Below are positions 1 to 8,374 of a DNA stretch of 64,000 bases, one piece after another; positions within the stretch are counted from its first letter, which is position 1; each line of letters begins with the position of its first letter. The notes beneath the pieces are model-generated. The model saw only the letters and a program-made list of their open reading frames with translations, had not been told where the DNA came from and did no database searches. The translations under genes were made by a program, and so were the position numbers. Source of the stretch: Nonlabens agnitus (GTDB taxonomy: Bacteria; Bacteroidota; Bacteroidia; Flavobacteriales; Flavobacteriaceae); contig NZ_MQUC01000003.1 of the NCBI RefSeq assembly GCF_002994045.1, positions 1,774,501 through 1,838,500 of the forward strand, given 5' to 3'.

Positions 1-2318
1 GGCATTTTATGGTTTTGAGGCATCTTATCATAATTCCACAAGGTCGCGGCGACTTTTTCTAAATGCTCATCGGGCGTAGCGATGTCAAAATCTTGCTTTT
101 CTCCACTGGCGATGCGGTAGCTCATTTCCAGATGCTCCACCATATGTTGAGGAGTCATGGAACCCCATTGAGGTTTGGTATCTGAGTTCAATTTCGCGAA
201 AGCGGACTTAATATACTCCTCTGTAATCTCCTTGAATACGTCTTGTTTCTTTTCTACCATAGTCAGGATGGTGGCTATCGCCACCAGTGATTCTGCCTCT
301 TCATCGGTTTTACCGTTTTCATAATCGACTGGTTCTGCGTCAAAAACTTCAACATACCATTTTACGATTCCGCTAGGATGCTCGCGACCAGAAACGTCAC
401 GCTCGCGTTTTTCCTTGCAGGTCAAACGCACATAAATCGTGTCGTTGTGGTATAACGGTCGCAAAAACCGAATGTCTTCCAAACCATAGTTGGCAGAAAC
501 CGGTCCTTTATTAGGATAAACAAAAAGTCCTGCGGCCGCACTTATGATGAAATAACCATGTGCCGTGCGTTTCTTGAAAATACTGCCTTCCAGACTGGTA
601 ATATCTGTGTGCGCATAAAAATGATCCCAAGTGAGGTTTGCAAAATTCTGGATATCCGTATCTGTGATGGTGCGTTTATGGGTTTCCAGCGACATTCCTG
701 GCTTGATATCCTCATAATGGTAGGCAAAAGGATGCTTTTCGGCTTCCTTATAATCACCATTGGGCTGGTAGATTCCCGTGATTTCAGTTAACGAAGTTGG
801 ACTTCCTTGAACGGCACAACGTTGCATATAATGCTTGATGCCGCGCAAACCGCCCATTTCCTCGCCACCGCCAGCACGTCCTGGACCACCATGAACCAAT
901 AGTGGCAATGGCGAACCGTGACCAGTAGATTGTGGAGCGCTTTCTTTGTTGAGTGTCAAAATTCTCCCATGGGACGATGCGGCGTTGATGGTGTACGCTT
1001 TCGCGAAAGCGTCATCTCCAGTAACCACACTGCTCACCAGCGAGCCTTTACCCATGTGTGCCAGCTCAATCGCCTCGTCTTGATTCTTGTATGGCATCAA
1101 AGTACTCACAGGACCAAAACATTCCACCTCGTGAACGGCCTTGTTTTTAAACGGCTGGTCTTCACGCATCAAAATGGGCGACATGAAGGCACCTTTTTGG
1201 GCGCGATCACCCAGTATTTCTACCTCATCCAGGTTACCGTAGACGATTTCTGCAGTCTTGGAGATTTTCTGAATTTGTTCTTTCAACGTATCACGCTGAT
1301 TGTTATTGATCATAGCGCCCATGCGTGTTTCACGCAATAGAGGATCGCCTATGACGGTTTGGGAAAGTTGTTTTCCTAAGGCTATTTGCACATCTTCCAT
1401 CAGGTTTTCTGGCACCATTATCCTGCGGATTGCGGTACACTTTTGACCTGCTTTTGAGGTCATTTCCTTACGCACTTCCTTGATGAATATGTCGAATTCT
1501 GCAGTTCCTGGAACGGCATCTGGTCCTAAAACCGACGAGTTCAAAGAGTCGGCTTCCATGGTAAATGGAACTGATTCTTCAAGCAATCGTGGATGTGATT
1601 TCAATTTTCTACCAGTGGCTGCACTACCCGTAAACGTGACAACGTCTGTAGCATTGACTGTGTCCAAAACGCTTGTGGTCAAACCGCTCAATAATTGTAA
1701 TGCACCTTCTGGTAGAATACCGCTAGCGATGATCTCACGCACGACAGCTTCTGTCAAGAAAGCGGTTTGTGGTGCAGGCAAGACTACTGCTGGCATACCT
1801 GCCATCCAGTTGACCGCACATTTTTCCAACATTCCCCAAACTGGGAAATTAAAGGCGTTGATGTGTACCGCAACACCTTTGCGAGGTACGAGAATGTGGT
1901 GTGCCATGAACCGGCCACCACGAGAAAGATCGATAGGATCACCTTCTACAGCATAACTCTGGTCTGGGAAAAGCTTACGTAAACTGGCGTTGGCAAAAAG
2001 GTTCCCAAAACCACCTTCTATATCTACCCAGGAATCGGCGCGAGTAGCACCGGTACGATAACTGATCTCGTAGAATTTAGCTTTGTGTTTTTCCAGATAC
2101 AGCGCCAGTTTTTTGATCATGTTACCGCGCTGCTGGAACGTCATGTCCCGCAACACTTTACCGTGATCGCGACCATATTGCAAAACACCAGCAATATCAA
2201 GGTTTGCCGTACTAGTAGCACCTATTTGCTCACCAGTGATCGCATCCCACATGAAGCGCTCGTTACCGTCCTGCTTTCCAGCTTGCCATTGACCGTTGAT
2301 GTAACTTTTTAGGATCAT
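1..2318 (-). CDS. paaZ: PaaZ: oxepin-CoA hydrolase / semialdehyde dehydrogenase (partial, C-terminus cut by window)
   Basis: Bifunctional ring-opening enzyme of aerobic phenylacetate breakdown: a MaoC-like hydratase opens oxepin-CoA and an aldehyde dehydrogenase (ALDH) oxidises the resulting semialdehyde. I translated the minus strand from the ATG at 2318-2316; the frame stays open for 772 codons to the window edge. The N-terminal ALDH domain shows the active-site motif GQKCTAI (nucleophilic Cys) and a glutamate in TMEADSLNS. The C-terminal hydratase half carries DHFYAHTD and TAHGYFIISAAAG. After about residue 690, where E. coli PaaZ (681 aa) would end, there is an extra segment with WGSMTPQHMVEHLEMSYR, resembling DUF1569/DinB-like helical domains. 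Two copies of the iterated palindrome are in frame. The gene is separated from the other paa genes by three plus-strand genes but shares their operator. Confidence 0.93.
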   Translation of the reverse strand, partial: MILKSYINGQWQAGKQDGNERFMWDAITGEQIGATSTANLDIAGVLQYGRDHGKVLRDMTFQQRGNMIKKLALYLEKHKAKFYEISYRTGATRADSWVDIEGGFGNLFANASLRKLFPDQSYAVEGDPIDLSRGGRFMAHHILVPRKGVAVHINAFNFPVWGMLEKCAVNWMAGMPAVVLPAPQTAFLTEAVVREIIASGILPEGALQLLSGLTTSVLDTVNATDVVTFTGSAATGRKLKSHPRLLEESVPFTMEADSLNSSVLGPDAVPGTAEFDIFIKEVRKEMTSKAGQKCTAIRRIMVPENLMEDVQIALGKQLSQTVIGDPLLRETRMGAMINNNQRDTLKEQIQKISKTAEIVYGNLDEVEILGDRAQKGAFMSPILMREDQPFKNKAVHEVECFGPVSTLMPYKNQDEAIELAHMGKGSLVSSVVTGDDAFAKAYTINAASSHGRILTLNKESAPQSTGHGSPLPLLVHGGPGRAGGGEEMGGLRGIKHYMQRCAVQGSPTSLTEITGIYQPNGDYKEAEKHPFAYHYEDIKPGMSLETHKRTITDTDIQNFANLTWDHFYAHTDITSLEGSIFKKRTAHGYFIISAAAGLFVYPNKGPVSANYGLEDIRFLRPLYHNDTIYVRLTCKEKRERDVSGREHPSGIVKWYVEVFDAEPVDYENGKTDEEAESLVAIATILTMVEKKQDVFKEITEEYIKSAFAKLNSDTKPQWGSMTPQHMVEHLEMSYRIASGEKQDFDIATPDEHLEKVAATLWNYDKMPQNHKM
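192..204. repeat. Iterated palindrome, partial copy inside paaZ
   Basis: TTTCGCGAAAGCG, with the left arm degraded. It is read in paaZ as S-A-F-A-K, in the extra C-terminal segment. Confidence 0.7.
996..1011. repeat. Iterated palindrome CGCTTTCGCGAAAGCG inside paaZ
   Basis: Perfect 16-bp copy, read in the ALDH domain of paaZ as D-A-F-A-K-A-Y. Confidence 0.9.
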
Positions 2319-2353
2319 AAAATTTGAGTGTGTAAATGTCTGTTTTTGAAATT

Positions 2354-2369
2354 CGCTTTCGCGAAAGCG
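2354..2369. repeat. Iterated palindrome, intergenic upstream of paaZ
   Basis: Perfect 16-bp copy extended to TTCGCTTTCGCGAAAGCGAA (2352-2371). It lies between the putative operator and the paaZ start, so it would be in the paaZ leader RNA. Confidence 0.9.
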
Positions 2370-2415
2370 AAATCCCATCATGCCTTCTGCTAAAATACGA
2401 AAATGATGAAACGTA

Positions 2416-2431
2416 ACTAACAGTTGTTAGT
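2416..2431. promoter_or_regulatory. Putative paa-regulon operator upstream of paaZ
   Basis: ACTAACA-GT-TGTTAGT, a palindrome with 7-bp arms, 98 bp upstream of the paaZ start. A site with the same arms (ACTAACA-CT-TGTTAGT) lies at 14086-14101 upstream of paaE, and the preceding ACGNA bases are shared too. I saw no third copy in the window. TetR-type PaaR repressors bind palindromes of this kind at paa promoters. Binding here is inference, and no regulator gene is in the window. Confidence 0.65.
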
Positions 2432-2636
2432 ATAAATGCACTGCCGCTTATTCGATACGCAAGAATAAACCTACATTGTTAAATTGCTGTCGGCACAACT
2501 ATAGGCCTAATATTTGCGTAAGTGGATCGATCATTCGTTTAACAACACTTTTTACCGCTGAATTTGCAAATAAATCGCGTCATTAAATCAACCCATTGAT
2601 CTGTCAATTATCTTTAAATATAAACTATTGGTTTCC

Positions 2637-3440
2637 ATGAAATTGCTTTCCTACATTTTAACTTTTTCAGCCTTTTTTATAGGTAGAAGTCAGGTAGGCG
2701 TAAACACCAGTCAATTTTCTGATGGAGTAGCTTTTGAGGTTACTGGAAATGGTGCGGAAGGTGTGATCCTAACAAGATCTAATATTGAAGACCTTGACAC
2801 AGAATTTCCATTACCGGTAGGTATTGAAGATGGAACCCTCACTTTTAATACGAACACGACAACTGGTTTAGGATACGTATGGTGGGATGAACCGGCACAT
2901 ACCTGGAAGTTCGTGGATCCATTTATAGGTAAAAAGGAACTTTATGGTAACCCTGTTGCAGACAATATGGCTGGTGATTTAAACCAAGATGTGAGTGCTG
3001 GTTTTAAAATTCCAATTTTCGGTAATCCAGAGTTTGAGAATAGCAATAATTTGTATGAAATGGTTGGAGCTAGTGCCGTAGAACGCAGAAAAAATTTGAG
3101 AGTGAATGCCAAAGGCAGGTATCGCATCGCTGTCACCCTAGGATTAGAAGCACAAGAAGATGATGATTCTATCGATGATAACCTTGTCGAAATCAAAATC
3201 CAAGTAACAAGTAATCTAGGAGTCATTAGTTATCCTGGTGCCGATCAACATAGTTCTGAAATGGAAGACAATAGAACTGGTGAAGATGATGATGGCGCCG
3301 TTAGTTTTGTAGAGATTCTAGAGCTAGAAGAAGGCGATGTGTTAAGTCTAGTTTCTTACCGTGCAAACAACAGCGGAAATAATATTGTTTGGCTCAATTC
3401 AGATAGACCCAGTTCCTTCTATATCATAAAGATCAATTAG
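2637..3440 (+). CDS. Secreted beta-sandwich protein, tandem paralogue 1
   Basis: About 267 aa. It has a signal peptide (MKLLSYILTFSAFFIGRSQ), a conserved middle motif GTLTFNTNTTTGLGYVWWD typical of Bacteroidota surface proteins, and a C-terminal half rich in alternating beta strands that resembles a C1q/TNF-like jelly roll. The upstream TTG at 2628 is in frame, but the ATG at 2637 starts exactly at the signal peptide. It is the first of three tandem paralogues (2637, 3445, 4259) with the same plan, probably co-transcribed: the next start is 4 bp after the stop. Acidic residues are frequent. Function is unknown; an exported surface or adhesive role is likely. The fold is inference. Confidence 0.7.
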   Translation: MKLLSYILTFSAFFIGRSQVGVNTSQFSDGVAFEVTGNGAEGVILTRSNIEDLDTEFPLPVGIEDGTLTFNTNTTTGLGYVWWDEPAHTWKFVDPFIGKKELYGNPVADNMAGDLNQDVSAGFKIPIFGNPEFENSNNLYEMVGASAVERRKNLRVNAKGRYRIAVTLGLEAQEDDDSIDDNLVEIKIQVTSNLGVISYPGADQHSSEMEDNRTGEDDDGAVSFVEILELEEGDVLSLVSYRANNSGNNIVWLNSDRPSSFYIIKIN

Positions 3441-3444
3441 CATC

Positions 3445-4245
3445 ATGATCAACTGGATTTCAAACAAATCATCCGTTCTATTGATGTCGCTTTTTATAGC
3501 GTTTATTCCTTATTTGAGTATAGCGCAAGTTGGTATAGGTACTGAAGCGCCTTCGGCTGGTCTGTTGCTTGACGTGAACGCTGCACCAGAATCGTCTGGA
3601 GTTGTTTTGCCAGATGTAAATATTACAGACTTATTTACCGTTGACCCATTGCCTTTGGGAACAGAGTTAGGCACATTGGTTTTTAACACAAATACCAGTA
3701 CTGGTAAAGGATATTATTTTTGGGATGGAACGGCTTGGACTCGCTTTAACGCTTATATAGGCCAGATGGCAAAATACAGCAATCCATCTGCTGGTGTGAC
3801 TGGACCTAACATGAATAGTGGTGCTGGTAATGTGAGGATCGTAGGCAATACAGAATTCAATGACAATCCAGTTTTGTATCAAGCTTCTGGCAACACAGGA
3901 ATTACCGTCAACGAAACTGGAATTTATCAAGTAACGGTGGCTTTATCATTAGTTGGAACCTATGGGACTACCGGCACACCTCCGAGAAATTCAAGAGCAG
4001 AAATTGATATAAGAATACGTGTGAACGGTACGGACAGAGGTCCCTTGTATCGCAGTACCGAAATGAATATGACCGCCACTCCAGGCGACGTGGATTTCGG
4101 ATCTTTATCATTTACACAATCTGTAAAGATCGACGCCGGTCAAACGATTACCTTAAGATACAATCCTTCTAAAAATGAAAACGTTGGAATTGTGAGATTA
4201 AGATCCCTAGGTACCTCGACTATATTTATTCAAAAACTATTATAA
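3445..4245 (+). CDS. Secreted beta-sandwich protein, tandem paralogue 2
   Basis: 266 aa with an N-terminal signal peptide ending near YLSIAQ, then VGIGTEAPSAGLLLDV, a start common in Bacteroidota exported proteins. GTLVFNTNTSTGKGYYFWDG is the shared middle motif, followed by a beta-rich C-terminal domain with YRSTEMN and SLSFTQSVKIDAGQTITLR. The corresponding blocks in the neighbours are HSSEMED/AVSFVEILELEEGD and FRSSEMD/SISFTQTLELSAGD, so the three genes are clearly duplicates. It starts 4 bp after paralogue 1 and ends 13 bp before paralogue 3. No catalytic motif is visible. A jelly-roll fold and surface exposure are inferred. Confidence 0.7.
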   Translation: MINWISNKSSVLLMSLFIAFIPYLSIAQVGIGTEAPSAGLLLDVNAAPESSGVVLPDVNITDLFTVDPLPLGTELGTLVFNTNTSTGKGYYFWDGTAWTRFNAYIGQMAKYSNPSAGVTGPNMNSGAGNVRIVGNTEFNDNPVLYQASGNTGITVNETGIYQVTVALSLVGTYGTTGTPPRNSRAEIDIRIRVNGTDRGPLYRSTEMNMTATPGDVDFGSLSFTQSVKIDAGQTITLRYNPSKNENVGIVRLRSLGTSTIFIQKLL

Positions 4246-4258
4246 ATCATTCATAGCA

Positions 4259-5053
4259 TTGAAGGACAAATACCTACTTAACAGATTCTTCCATTCACTA
4301 TCTATAGTGTTTTCGGTTTGTTTTTGCATGCTTGGGAACGCGCAGATTGGAATAGGTACAGGTGCACCAGCAACAGGTACTATTCTACATATTGAGGATG
4401 TAGATGGTACTGAAAAATCAGGTGTTCTTTTTCCAAAAGTTCACTTGACAAGCCTAAGTGACACAGATCCTTTGCCTTCCAGCATCAAACTGGGAACTCT
4501 TGTCTATAATACCAATGTCAATTTACAAACTGGTTATTACTACTGGACGGTTACTAAATGGCAACGTTTTAATGCCGCTATAGGTGCAATGGCAAAATTT
4601 GCAAATGAGAATCAAGACACATCTAATAACCTGAACGATCCAACTGGTGTCAAAGCATCTATTTTTGGTGATGTAGCAGCAGAACCTATTTTTAATGATG
4701 GTCCTAATTTGTACATCAGATTGGACAATAAAAATCTTAGAATTACCGAAAATGGTAGATACCAGATTACCGTGAATCTTTCCATGGCCTCAAGTATAAA
4801 TCAAGCACAAGTCGAAGCCAGATTACAGGTTAATGATACTGGTCTAGGTCCATACTTTCGTAGTTCAGAAATGGATCCTAACTCAGGATCCACTAATGGT
4901 TCCATCTCATTTACACAAACGCTCGAATTGAGCGCTGGTGATGAGCTGAGTATCTTATGCAAGGCAGTGGCACCAGAATTTACGGGCACTGCTTTTTTCA
5001 ATCGGGCTAATGCCAGCAGTTTCTTCATTGAGAAAGTGTTGGATCTACCATAA
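4259..5053 (+). CDS. Secreted beta-sandwich protein, tandem paralogue 3
   Basis: 264 aa. The only start that keeps the signal peptide (RFFHSLSIVFSVCFCMLGNA) is TTG at 4259; the first internal Met falls inside the signal peptide. It shares GTLVYNTNVNLQTGYYYW and the C-terminal SEMDPNSGSTNGSISFTQT block with the two preceding genes. It is convergent with paaJ, whose stop is only 12 bp away, and no clear hairpin terminator separates them. Function is unknown. A TTG start on a secreted protein also occurs in this window for the TonB receptor gene. Confidence 0.68.
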   Translation: MKDKYLLNRFFHSLSIVFSVCFCMLGNAQIGIGTGAPATGTILHIEDVDGTEKSGVLFPKVHLTSLSDTDPLPSSIKLGTLVYNTNVNLQTGYYYWTVTKWQRFNAAIGAMAKFANENQDTSNNLNDPTGVKASIFGDVAAEPIFNDGPNLYIRLDNKNLRITENGRYQITVNLSMASSINQAQVEARLQVNDTGLGPYFRSSEMDPNSGSTNGSISFTQTLELSAGDELSILCKAVAPEFTGTAFFNRANASSFFIEKVLDLP

Positions 5054-5065
5054 AAAAAGAGCCCT

Positions 5066-6274
5066 CTAACTCACATTTTCAATCACCATCGCATATCCTT
5101 GACCTACACCTATGCACATGGTGATAAGGGCATATCGCTTTCGCGAAAGCGATAACTCCAACGCTGCCGTGTAAGCAAGACGCGTTCCCGTCATTCCCAA
5201 TGGATGACCCATAGCTATGGAACCACCGTTGGGATTGATTCTAGGATCGTTGTCTTCAAGTCCCCATTCTCTTATGCAAGCCAGAGCTTGTGACGCAAAC
5301 GCCTCATTGAGCTCAATGACATCCATATCTGCCATGGTAAGTCCTGCCTTTTCTAATGCACGATTACTGGCCTCAACAGGACCTATTCCCATGATTCTAG
5401 GCTCCACGCCTACTACGGCGCTGCTTAGAATTCTTGCCATAGGCTTGAGTCCATATTTTTTGACAGCGTCTTCACTGGCAACGATCGTTGCTGCGGCGCC
5501 ATCGTTCAAACCGCTGGAATTTCCTGCAGTGACTGATCCGCCATCTTTTTTAAAGGCTGGACGCAATTTTGATAAAATTTCTTTGGTCGTTCCTGCTCGA
5601 ATGAATTCATCATCTTTGAAGATTATGGGCTCCTTTTTGCGTTGAGGAATCTCGACAGGTACAATTTCTTTTGCCAATCTACCAGACTCTTGTGCCGCGG
5701 CTGCTTTTTGTTGCGACCATGCTGCAAAAGCATCTTGATCTTCACGCGAAATATTAAATTTCTCCACCAGATTTTCAGCGGTATTTCCCATACCGTCCAC
5801 ACCGTACATATCGGCCATTTTCTGATTAACAAACCTCCAGCCAAAACTCGAATCATACATCTTAGCATCCGTTCCAAAACCGGTGCTAGGCTTTGCGATC
5901 ACGAGTGGTCCACGAGTCATGTTTTCTACACCACCAGATATAAATACATCGCCATCGCCAGTCTGTATCGCACGGTGTGCATGCACAATGGAACTTAAAC
6001 CAGAACTACACAAACGATTCACCGTTTCACCAGGCACGGAATACGGCAATCCTGCCAGCAGTCCTGCCATACGCGCCACGTTGCGGTTGTCCTCACCAGC
6101 TTGATTGGCACAACCCATGATCACATCGGCATAGGCGTCTTGTGAGATTTCTGGATGTTTTTCAACGATGGTTTTGATCACGTGCGCCGCCAGATCGTCT
6201 GCACGCACTGCGCTTAAGGTTCCTTTATAATTACCGACAGCTGTTCTTATGCCGTCTATGATGTAGGTGTTCAT
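5066..6274 (-). CDS. paaJ: PaaJ: 3-oxoadipyl-CoA / 3-oxo-5,6-dehydrosuberyl-CoA thiolase
   Basis: 402-aa thiolase that cleaves the beta-ketoacyl-CoA intermediates of phenylacetate degradation to acetyl-CoA and shorter acyl-CoAs. Visible motifs are the acyl-accepting Cys89 in NRLCSSGLSS, GGVENMTRGP, the His357 region GGSIAMGHPLGMTGTR and the second active-site Cys387 in CIGVGQGYAM. It is the last gene of the paa operon. Its start lies only 6 bp from the end of a four-helix-bundle element. A perfect copy of the iterated palindrome is read in frame as L-S-R-K-R (residues 376-380), just before the last catalytic strand. A general acetyl-CoA acetyltransferase is possible by sequence alone; context favours PaaJ. 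Confidence 0.92.
   Translation of the reverse strand: MNTYIIDGIRTAVGNYKGTLSAVRADDLAAHVIKTIVEKHPEISQDAYADVIMGCANQAGEDNRNVARMAGLLAGLPYSVPGETVNRLCSSGLSSIVHAHRAIQTGDGDVFISGGVENMTRGPLVIAKPSTGFGTDAKMYDSSFGWRFVNQKMADMYGVDGMGNTAENLVEKFNISREDQDAFAAWSQQKAAAAQESGRLAKEIVPVEIPQRKKEPIIFKDDEFIRAGTTKEILSKLRPAFKKDGGSVTAGNSSGLNDGAAATIVASEDAVKKYGLKPMARILSSAVVGVEPRIMGIGPVEASNRALEKAGLTMADMDVIELNEAFASQALACIREWGLEDNDPRINPNGGSIAMGHPLGMTGTRLAYTAALELSLSRKRYALITMCIGVGQGYAMVIENVS
5136..5151. repeat. Iterated palindrome inside paaJ
   Basis: Perfect 16-bp copy, read as LSRKR in the thiolase. This is a different reading frame from most coding copies, which give AFAKA. Confidence 0.9.
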
Positions 6275-6280
6275 TATTTG

Positions 6281-6731
6281 TGGTATTAGTTGTTAGGGAT
6301 TAGGGATTAGTTGGCTGAATTACGTTCAAGAATCTTTTTCCTCAAACTGGAAAGCATTTTGGTTATTTCAACTAATCGACGGCGTACTTCTTCATTTTGA
6401 TCAAAAGTGATGTAGTCACGTCGCAGTGCTTTTGTTGAGGCTGCAACACATTCATTTGCAGAAAATATGGCAATATTGATATGCTTACAGAATTGAGCGT
6501 CACTGCCGGGATACCCTTCGGCAATATTAAGTCCTATGGAGTCTGATGCTCTACGATATTGGGAACTTAAAGCGTATAACTCATGCTTTGGAAAAGTTTT
6601 GGTCAATTCATCAACCAGTTCGGCAAAGTCCATTGCCTTTTGATAGACTAGCAGATCCTCAAACTTAAAACTATATGCACTATTCATGTACCAAATATAC
6701 TAATCCCTAATACCAACAGCCTCATCCCTAC
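6281..6731 (-). mobile_element. IVS-like element 1: four-helix gene with inverted TTAGGGAT arms (paaI/paaJ gap)
   Basis: The gap between paaI and paaJ is filled by one gene bracketed by inverted repetitive arms. The left arm (6281-6314) reads GGTATTAG then GGGATTAGGGATTAG (6296-6310). The right arm (6691-6731) contains CTAATCCCTAATACC (6700-6714), the reverse complement of GGTATTAGGGATTAG, and a further CATCCCTA. In the transcript the arms could pair and enclose the gene. The left arm overlaps the last codons of the enclosed gene and ends 6 bp before the paaJ start codon. Two more elements with the same plan but different arm motifs lie at 8338-8770 and 11020-11466. Calling it mobile is inference; I saw no target-site duplication. 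Confidence 0.6.
6307..6687 (-). CDS. Four-helix-bundle protein (S23 / 23S rRNA intervening-sequence family), copy 1
   Basis: 126 aa, predicted all-alpha. Family hallmarks are the start FEDLLVYQKAMDFAELV, an SSQYRRASDSIGLNIAEGY segment (usually S-x-x-LNIAEG) and C-terminal LVEITKMLSSLRKKI. These proteins are classically encoded inside intervening sequences of 23S rRNA; the retroelement accessory protein Avd shares the fold. Biochemical function is unknown and nucleic-acid binding is assumed for relatives. It lies between paaI and paaJ on the operon strand, with inverted arms on both sides, and its last codons (NSAN-stop) lie in the arm repeat. It is clearly divergent from copies 2 and 3, which resemble each other. 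Confidence 0.82.
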   Translation of the reverse strand: MNSAYSFKFEDLLVYQKAMDFAELVDELTKTFPKHELYALSSQYRRASDSIGLNIAEGYPGSDAQFCKHINIAIFSANECVAASTKALRRDYITFDQNEEVRRRLVEITKMLSSLRKKILERNSAN

Positions 6732-6733
6732 TA

Positions 6734-6749
6734 CGCTTTCGCGAAAGCG
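6734..6749. repeat. Iterated palindrome between paaI and IVS-like element 1
   Basis: Perfect 16-bp copy, 3 bp downstream of the paaI stop codon and immediately next to the right arm of element 1. Confidence 0.9.
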
Positions 6750-6752
6750 AGC

Positions 6753-7160
6753 TTATTCCCAGTCTTTACTGGTTCTATAAACTACGCCTTTAAAAAGTGC
6801 CACGAGCTCATCGTCTTTTTTGATCTCAACAATGTTGAAACCTACTTTGGTTTTTGTTTTATCCAGCGTGCACTCTGCTGTGATGTGATCGCCTGCTTCA
6901 AGCGCCTCTATATGGTTGATGCTGGTCTCGATGGAAACCGCTTTTTTGCCGTGTGTGTTTGAAGTAAAACCAAAAGCCGTATCTGCCAGCGAATAAGTGA
7001 TGCCGCCATGCGCCTTGCCCATACTATTCAGCATTTCTGGCCTGATGGTCATTCCTAACTTCACTCGGCCTACCTCAACGCTCACGATCTCGATTCCCAA
7101 CCAGGTAGAAAATGGGTCTAGAGAAAGCATTTTGGCAGGAATTTTTTTACCTTCTATCAT
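6753..7160 (-). CDS. paaI: PaaI: hydroxyphenylacetyl-CoA thioesterase (hotdog fold)
   Basis: About 135 aa from the ATG at 7160, which overlaps the paaH stop (ATGA). A longer reading from 7214 would run through the paaH end and adds a non-family N-terminus, so I prefer 7160. PaaI hydrolyses dead-end aromatic and acyl-CoAs formed during phenylacetate degradation, releasing trapped CoA. The family motif HGGITYSLADTAFGF (catalytic Asp region) and the following THGKKAVSIETSI strand are present, and the length fits hotdog PaaI proteins (about 140 aa). The ATGA overlap suggests coupled translation with paaH. Confidence 0.88.
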   Translation of the reverse strand: MIEGKKIPAKMLSLDPFSTWLGIEIVSVEVGRVKLGMTIRPEMLNSMGKAHGGITYSLADTAFGFTSNTHGKKAVSIETSINHIEALEAGDHITAECTLDKTKTKVGFNIVEIKKDDELVALFKGVVYRTSKDWE

Positions 7161-8374
7161 GCTGGAAAAAAGGTTTCTTTTTTGCTGGCTTTGCTGCGTA
7201 ATAATGGAGAGCAACGATAGCGATCTTCCCTGTAGAAATCATACAAAGCATCTAACTGATTTACACACCAGTCCAGTCCTTTCTCATCCGCCCAAGCGAG
7301 CAATCCTTTGGGATAGTTGACTCCTTTAGTCATGCCGTTATCTAGATCTTCAGCGGTTGCGATTTGCAGGTACAACGCATCGGCAGCTTCATTGATGAGC
7401 ATGACCAGCAATCGGTCTTGGATAGCTTTTACGTCAGCGCCAGTCAGCATTTCTGGATCGTGTTCTGGCTCGATTTTGTTTCCGTTTTCGAACTTGTAAA
7501 AACCTCTACCAGATTTTTTTCCCAGCCATCCAGCTTCTACCAATCTTTTTTGAGTCAATGAAGGCTTATAACGCGGATCAAAATAGAAGGCTGCAAAAAC
7601 CGATTCGGTCACCACATAATTTACATCGTGACCTATAAAGTCCATCAATTCAAATGGCCCCATACGGAAACCCATTTGTCTCACCACCTTGTCCAAGGTT
7701 GGGATATCTGCCATGCCTTCTTCATACATTCTCAAAGCTTCACTATAAAACGGTCTGGCAACACGATTAACGATAAATCCAGGCGTGTCCTTTGCTACTG
7801 CCATAGTCTTTCCCCAATTTTTGATCGTATTTACACAAGTTTCTGTGATGTGGTCTTCCGTTTGTACCGCTGGGATAATTTCTACCAATTTCATCAACGG
7901 CGCTGGATTAAAGAAATGAATCCCGATGCAGCGTTCTGGTTTTTCAAGTGAAGCTGCAATGCTGGTAATGCTCAAACTTGAAGTGTTGGAAGCAATAATA
8001 CAATCTTCAGAAACTAAACTTTCCAACTGTGCAAAAACCTTCTTTTTTACCTCAAGGTTTTCAACGATGGCTTCAATCGTTAAATCACTATCTGATAAAT
8101 CTTCTAGGGTATTGACATATTGTATATTACCTTGAATCCGACTTTTTTCGGCCTCATCAATTCTGGATTTCTGCACCAGTCGGCTAAGGATGTTTTCCAA
8201 GGCAGATGCTGCATTTTCTAACTGGTCTGCGTTCAAGTCAAAAATCTTTACTTGACAACCAGCTGTCGCTGCCACTTGCGCGATACCGCTGCCCATAGTT
8301 CCTGCGCCTATGATACCGACATTATAGATATTAGAATCTTGATTTTTGATTTTTGATTTTTGATTTTCTGACAT
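7157..8374 (-). CDS. paaH: PaaH: 3-hydroxyadipyl-CoA dehydrogenase (3HCDH family)
   Basis: 405-aa NAD-dependent 3-hydroxyacyl-CoA dehydrogenase. The N-terminal Rossmann motif is GIIGAGTMGSGIAQVAA; the catalytic region is seen in ASNTSSLSIT and IGIHFFNPAPLMKLVEII; two 3HCDH C-terminal segments follow (DTPGFIVNRVARPF; GVNYPKGLLAWADEKGLDW). It oxidises 3-hydroxyadipyl-CoA before the PaaJ step. The first 15 residues (MSENQKSKIKNQDSN) precede the family start and are encoded by the GATTTTT-repeat arm of IVS-like element 2. The start codon overlaps the stop of the four-helix gene (ATGA). No family start codon is visible nearer the Rossmann fold, so the arm appears to have been adopted as coding sequence. 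Confidence 0.9.
   Translation of the reverse strand: MSENQKSKIKNQDSNIYNVGIIGAGTMGSGIAQVAATAGCQVKIFDLNADQLENAASALENILSRLVQKSRIDEAEKSRIQGNIQYVNTLEDLSDSDLTIEAIVENLEVKKKVFAQLESLVSEDCIIASNTSSLSITSIAASLEKPERCIGIHFFNPAPLMKLVEIIPAVQTEDHITETCVNTIKNWGKTMAVAKDTPGFIVNRVARPFYSEALRMYEEGMADIPTLDKVVRQMGFRMGPFELMDFIGHDVNYVVTESVFAAFYFDPRYKPSLTQKRLVEAGWLGKKSGRGFYKFENGNKIEPEHDPEMLTGADVKAIQDRLLVMLINEAADALYLQIATAEDLDNGMTKGVNYPKGLLAWADEKGLDWCVNQLDALYDFYREDRYRCSPLLRSKASKKETFFPA

Larger units (their letters stand above)
2319..2636. other. Divergent intergenic region, paaZ / secreted protein 1
   Basis: 318 bp with no convincing gene. It holds a perfect copy of the iterated palindrome (2354-2369), the putative paa operator (2416-2431) and, for the rightward gene, a weak promoter-like pair (TTG at 2484-2486 and AATATTTG at 2509-2516, spacing 22). 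The rightward pair would leave a leader of about 115 nt. Confidence 0.6.

Noticed and set aside
542..2312. Several plus- and minus-strand open frames over the paaZ region
   Set aside because: They are shadows of the long minus-strand paaZ frame, which has full ALDH and hydratase motifs.
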